Source: Bacteroidales bacterium (lineage in GTDB: Bacteria; Bacteroidota; Bacteroidia; Bacteroidales; UBA932). From it: a stretch of 7,773 bases of DNA. Below are positions 7,534-7,773 of the stretch, in pieces; positions within the stretch are counted from its first letter, which is position 1; each line of letters starts with the position of its first letter. The DNA is taken from positions 1 through 7,773 of the forward strand of contig SFPH01000130.1 of NCBI GenBank assembly GCA_004552115.1. Direction: 5' to 3'. The notes below the pieces were generated by a model, which was given only the letters and a program-made list of their open reading frames with translations, was not told the origin of the DNA and did not search any database. The position numbers and the translations under genes are program-made.

Positions 7534-7726
7534 CCGTTGTGGTCGTCCAGAAGCGGTGTGGAATGCTTTGGCTGAGAATCTGTTTCCTGAGGAGATGGAT
7601 CTGCAGGAGGCATTTGTGGTATGGCGAAAAAATGCGCAGGGGGAGACGCTGGAGGATATATGTACATTAAATCAGAGAATTATGTCTCGGTTGTCATGCT
7701 GTTTCACAATGATGCCGGGAGGGTGA
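7532..7726 (+). CDS. Tail of an unidentified protein, possibly truncated at its 5' end
   Basis: The frame is open from 7517 and stops at TGA 7724-7726. From about 7532 it encodes a protein-like, acidic, helix-prone sequence: PEAVWNALAENLFPEEMDLQ and then AFVVWRKNAQGETLEDICTL. Among the three + strand frames this one looks the most like coding sequence between 7540 and 7660. I see no convincing start. Candidates are GTG 7556 and ATG 7595, but the gene may simply have been cut at the junction with SusC. Its last 67 nt overlap the predicted glycosyltransferase start in another frame, which is long for a bacterial gene overlap. I do not recognise the family. Confidence 0.35.
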   Translation, partial: RRCGRPEAVWNALAENLFPEEMDLQEAFVVWRKNAQGETLEDICTLNQRIMSRLSCCFTMMPGG

Positions 7727-7773
7727 AAGAGGTTGTCGAGAGGTACAACCGATTTTTCAAGGAACATATATCC
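7660..7773 (+). CDS. N-terminus of a probable family 2 glycosyltransferase
   Basis: Thirty-eight codons run off the right edge. The start at ATG 7660 is preceded by GGAGG at 7651-7655, an unusually good Shine-Dalgarno sequence for this window. The N-terminal pattern YVSVVMLFHNDAGRVKEVVE matches the first strand and nucleotide-binding loop of GT2 enzymes, where a hydrophobic strand (SVV) is followed by a (Y/H)N(D/E) turn and an amphipathic helix. Such enzymes transfer sugars from nucleotide sugars in cell-surface polysaccharide synthesis. The catalytic DxD region lies outside the window, so the donor and acceptor cannot be inferred. An alternative in-frame ATG at 7621 has no such ribosome-binding site. 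Confidence 0.55.
   Translation, partial: MYIKSENYVSVVMLFHNDAGRVKEVVERYNRFFKEHIS

Noticed and set aside
7452..7667. Minus strand frame containing STPLLDDHNGATTRATTS, considered as a frameshifted upstream part of SusC
   Set aside because: Its upstream part is Pro/Thr-rich and unlike SusC, and it would need an indel exactly where similarity is lost. It remains a weak alternative to the junction model.
1..7773. CRISPR arrays, tRNA or rRNA genes, transposase genes, insertion-sequence ends, riboswitches
   Set aside because: I saw no spaced direct repeats, cloverleaf, transposase motif or terminal inverted repeats by eye. A computed search was not possible.

Overview
The window looks like the chromosome of a Bacteroidota (Bacteroidales-type) bacterium of moderate to fairly high GC, judged by eye. 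The main evidence is a SusC/SusD outer-membrane nutrient-uptake pair. Supporting evidence is a Bacteroidetes-style promoter (TTG, 20-nt spacer, TATATTTG), a lipoprotein signal followed by acidic residues on SusD, and start regions with weak or no Shine-Dalgarno sequence. I cannot name the genus.

Layout, left to right. (1) Positions 1-81 hold the last 26 codons of an unidentified + strand gene. (2) Positions 94-157 hold a compact intergenic regulatory segment in which an intrinsic terminator for that gene and a promoter for the next gene overlap. (3) Positions 162-3084 encode a large secreted + strand protein. It has a signal peptide, four repeated units resembling NPCBM-type beta-sandwich (carbohydrate-binding-like) domains, a Gly/Ser-rich linker and an unrecognised C-terminal domain. 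The gene is split into two reading frames (162-2414 and 2452-3084) by an apparent one-base shift between 2311 and 2411. If repaired, the product would be about 973 aa. (4) Positions 3085-3153 separate convergent genes and contain an intrinsic terminator for the minus strand. (5) On the minus strand, reading right to left, come a SusC-type TonB-dependent transporter without its 5' half (5929 to about 7533), an intact SusD-type lipoprotein (3889-5916), and an AqpZ-type water channel (3154-3822). (6) From about 7530 to the right edge the sequence no longer continues SusC. It carries two overlapping + strand reading frames: the tail of an unidentified protein, and the N-terminus of a probable family 2 glycosyltransferase beginning at 7660.

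SusC and SusD would form a beta-barrel with a lipoprotein lid for importing a glycan or peptide across the outer membrane. The remaining SusC part is the C-terminal barrel half. The signal peptide, CarboxypepD-like domain and plug are absent, so the gene as written could not make a working transporter. No glycoside hydrolase, sensor or sigma/anti-sigma pair is visible, so the substrate cannot be inferred. The aquaporin follows susD by 60 nt on the same strand and may share its transcript. The NPCBM-like protein is transcribed toward this cluster and has no demonstrated link to it.

The points most worth a second look are the abrupt loss of SusC near 7530 (DNA rearrangement or assembly chimera), the frameshift in the NPCBM-like gene, its four-unit architecture with a glycine-rich insertion and unknown C-terminal domain, and the overlapping terminator and promoter. 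I found no convincing new defence, mobile or RNA-based system.
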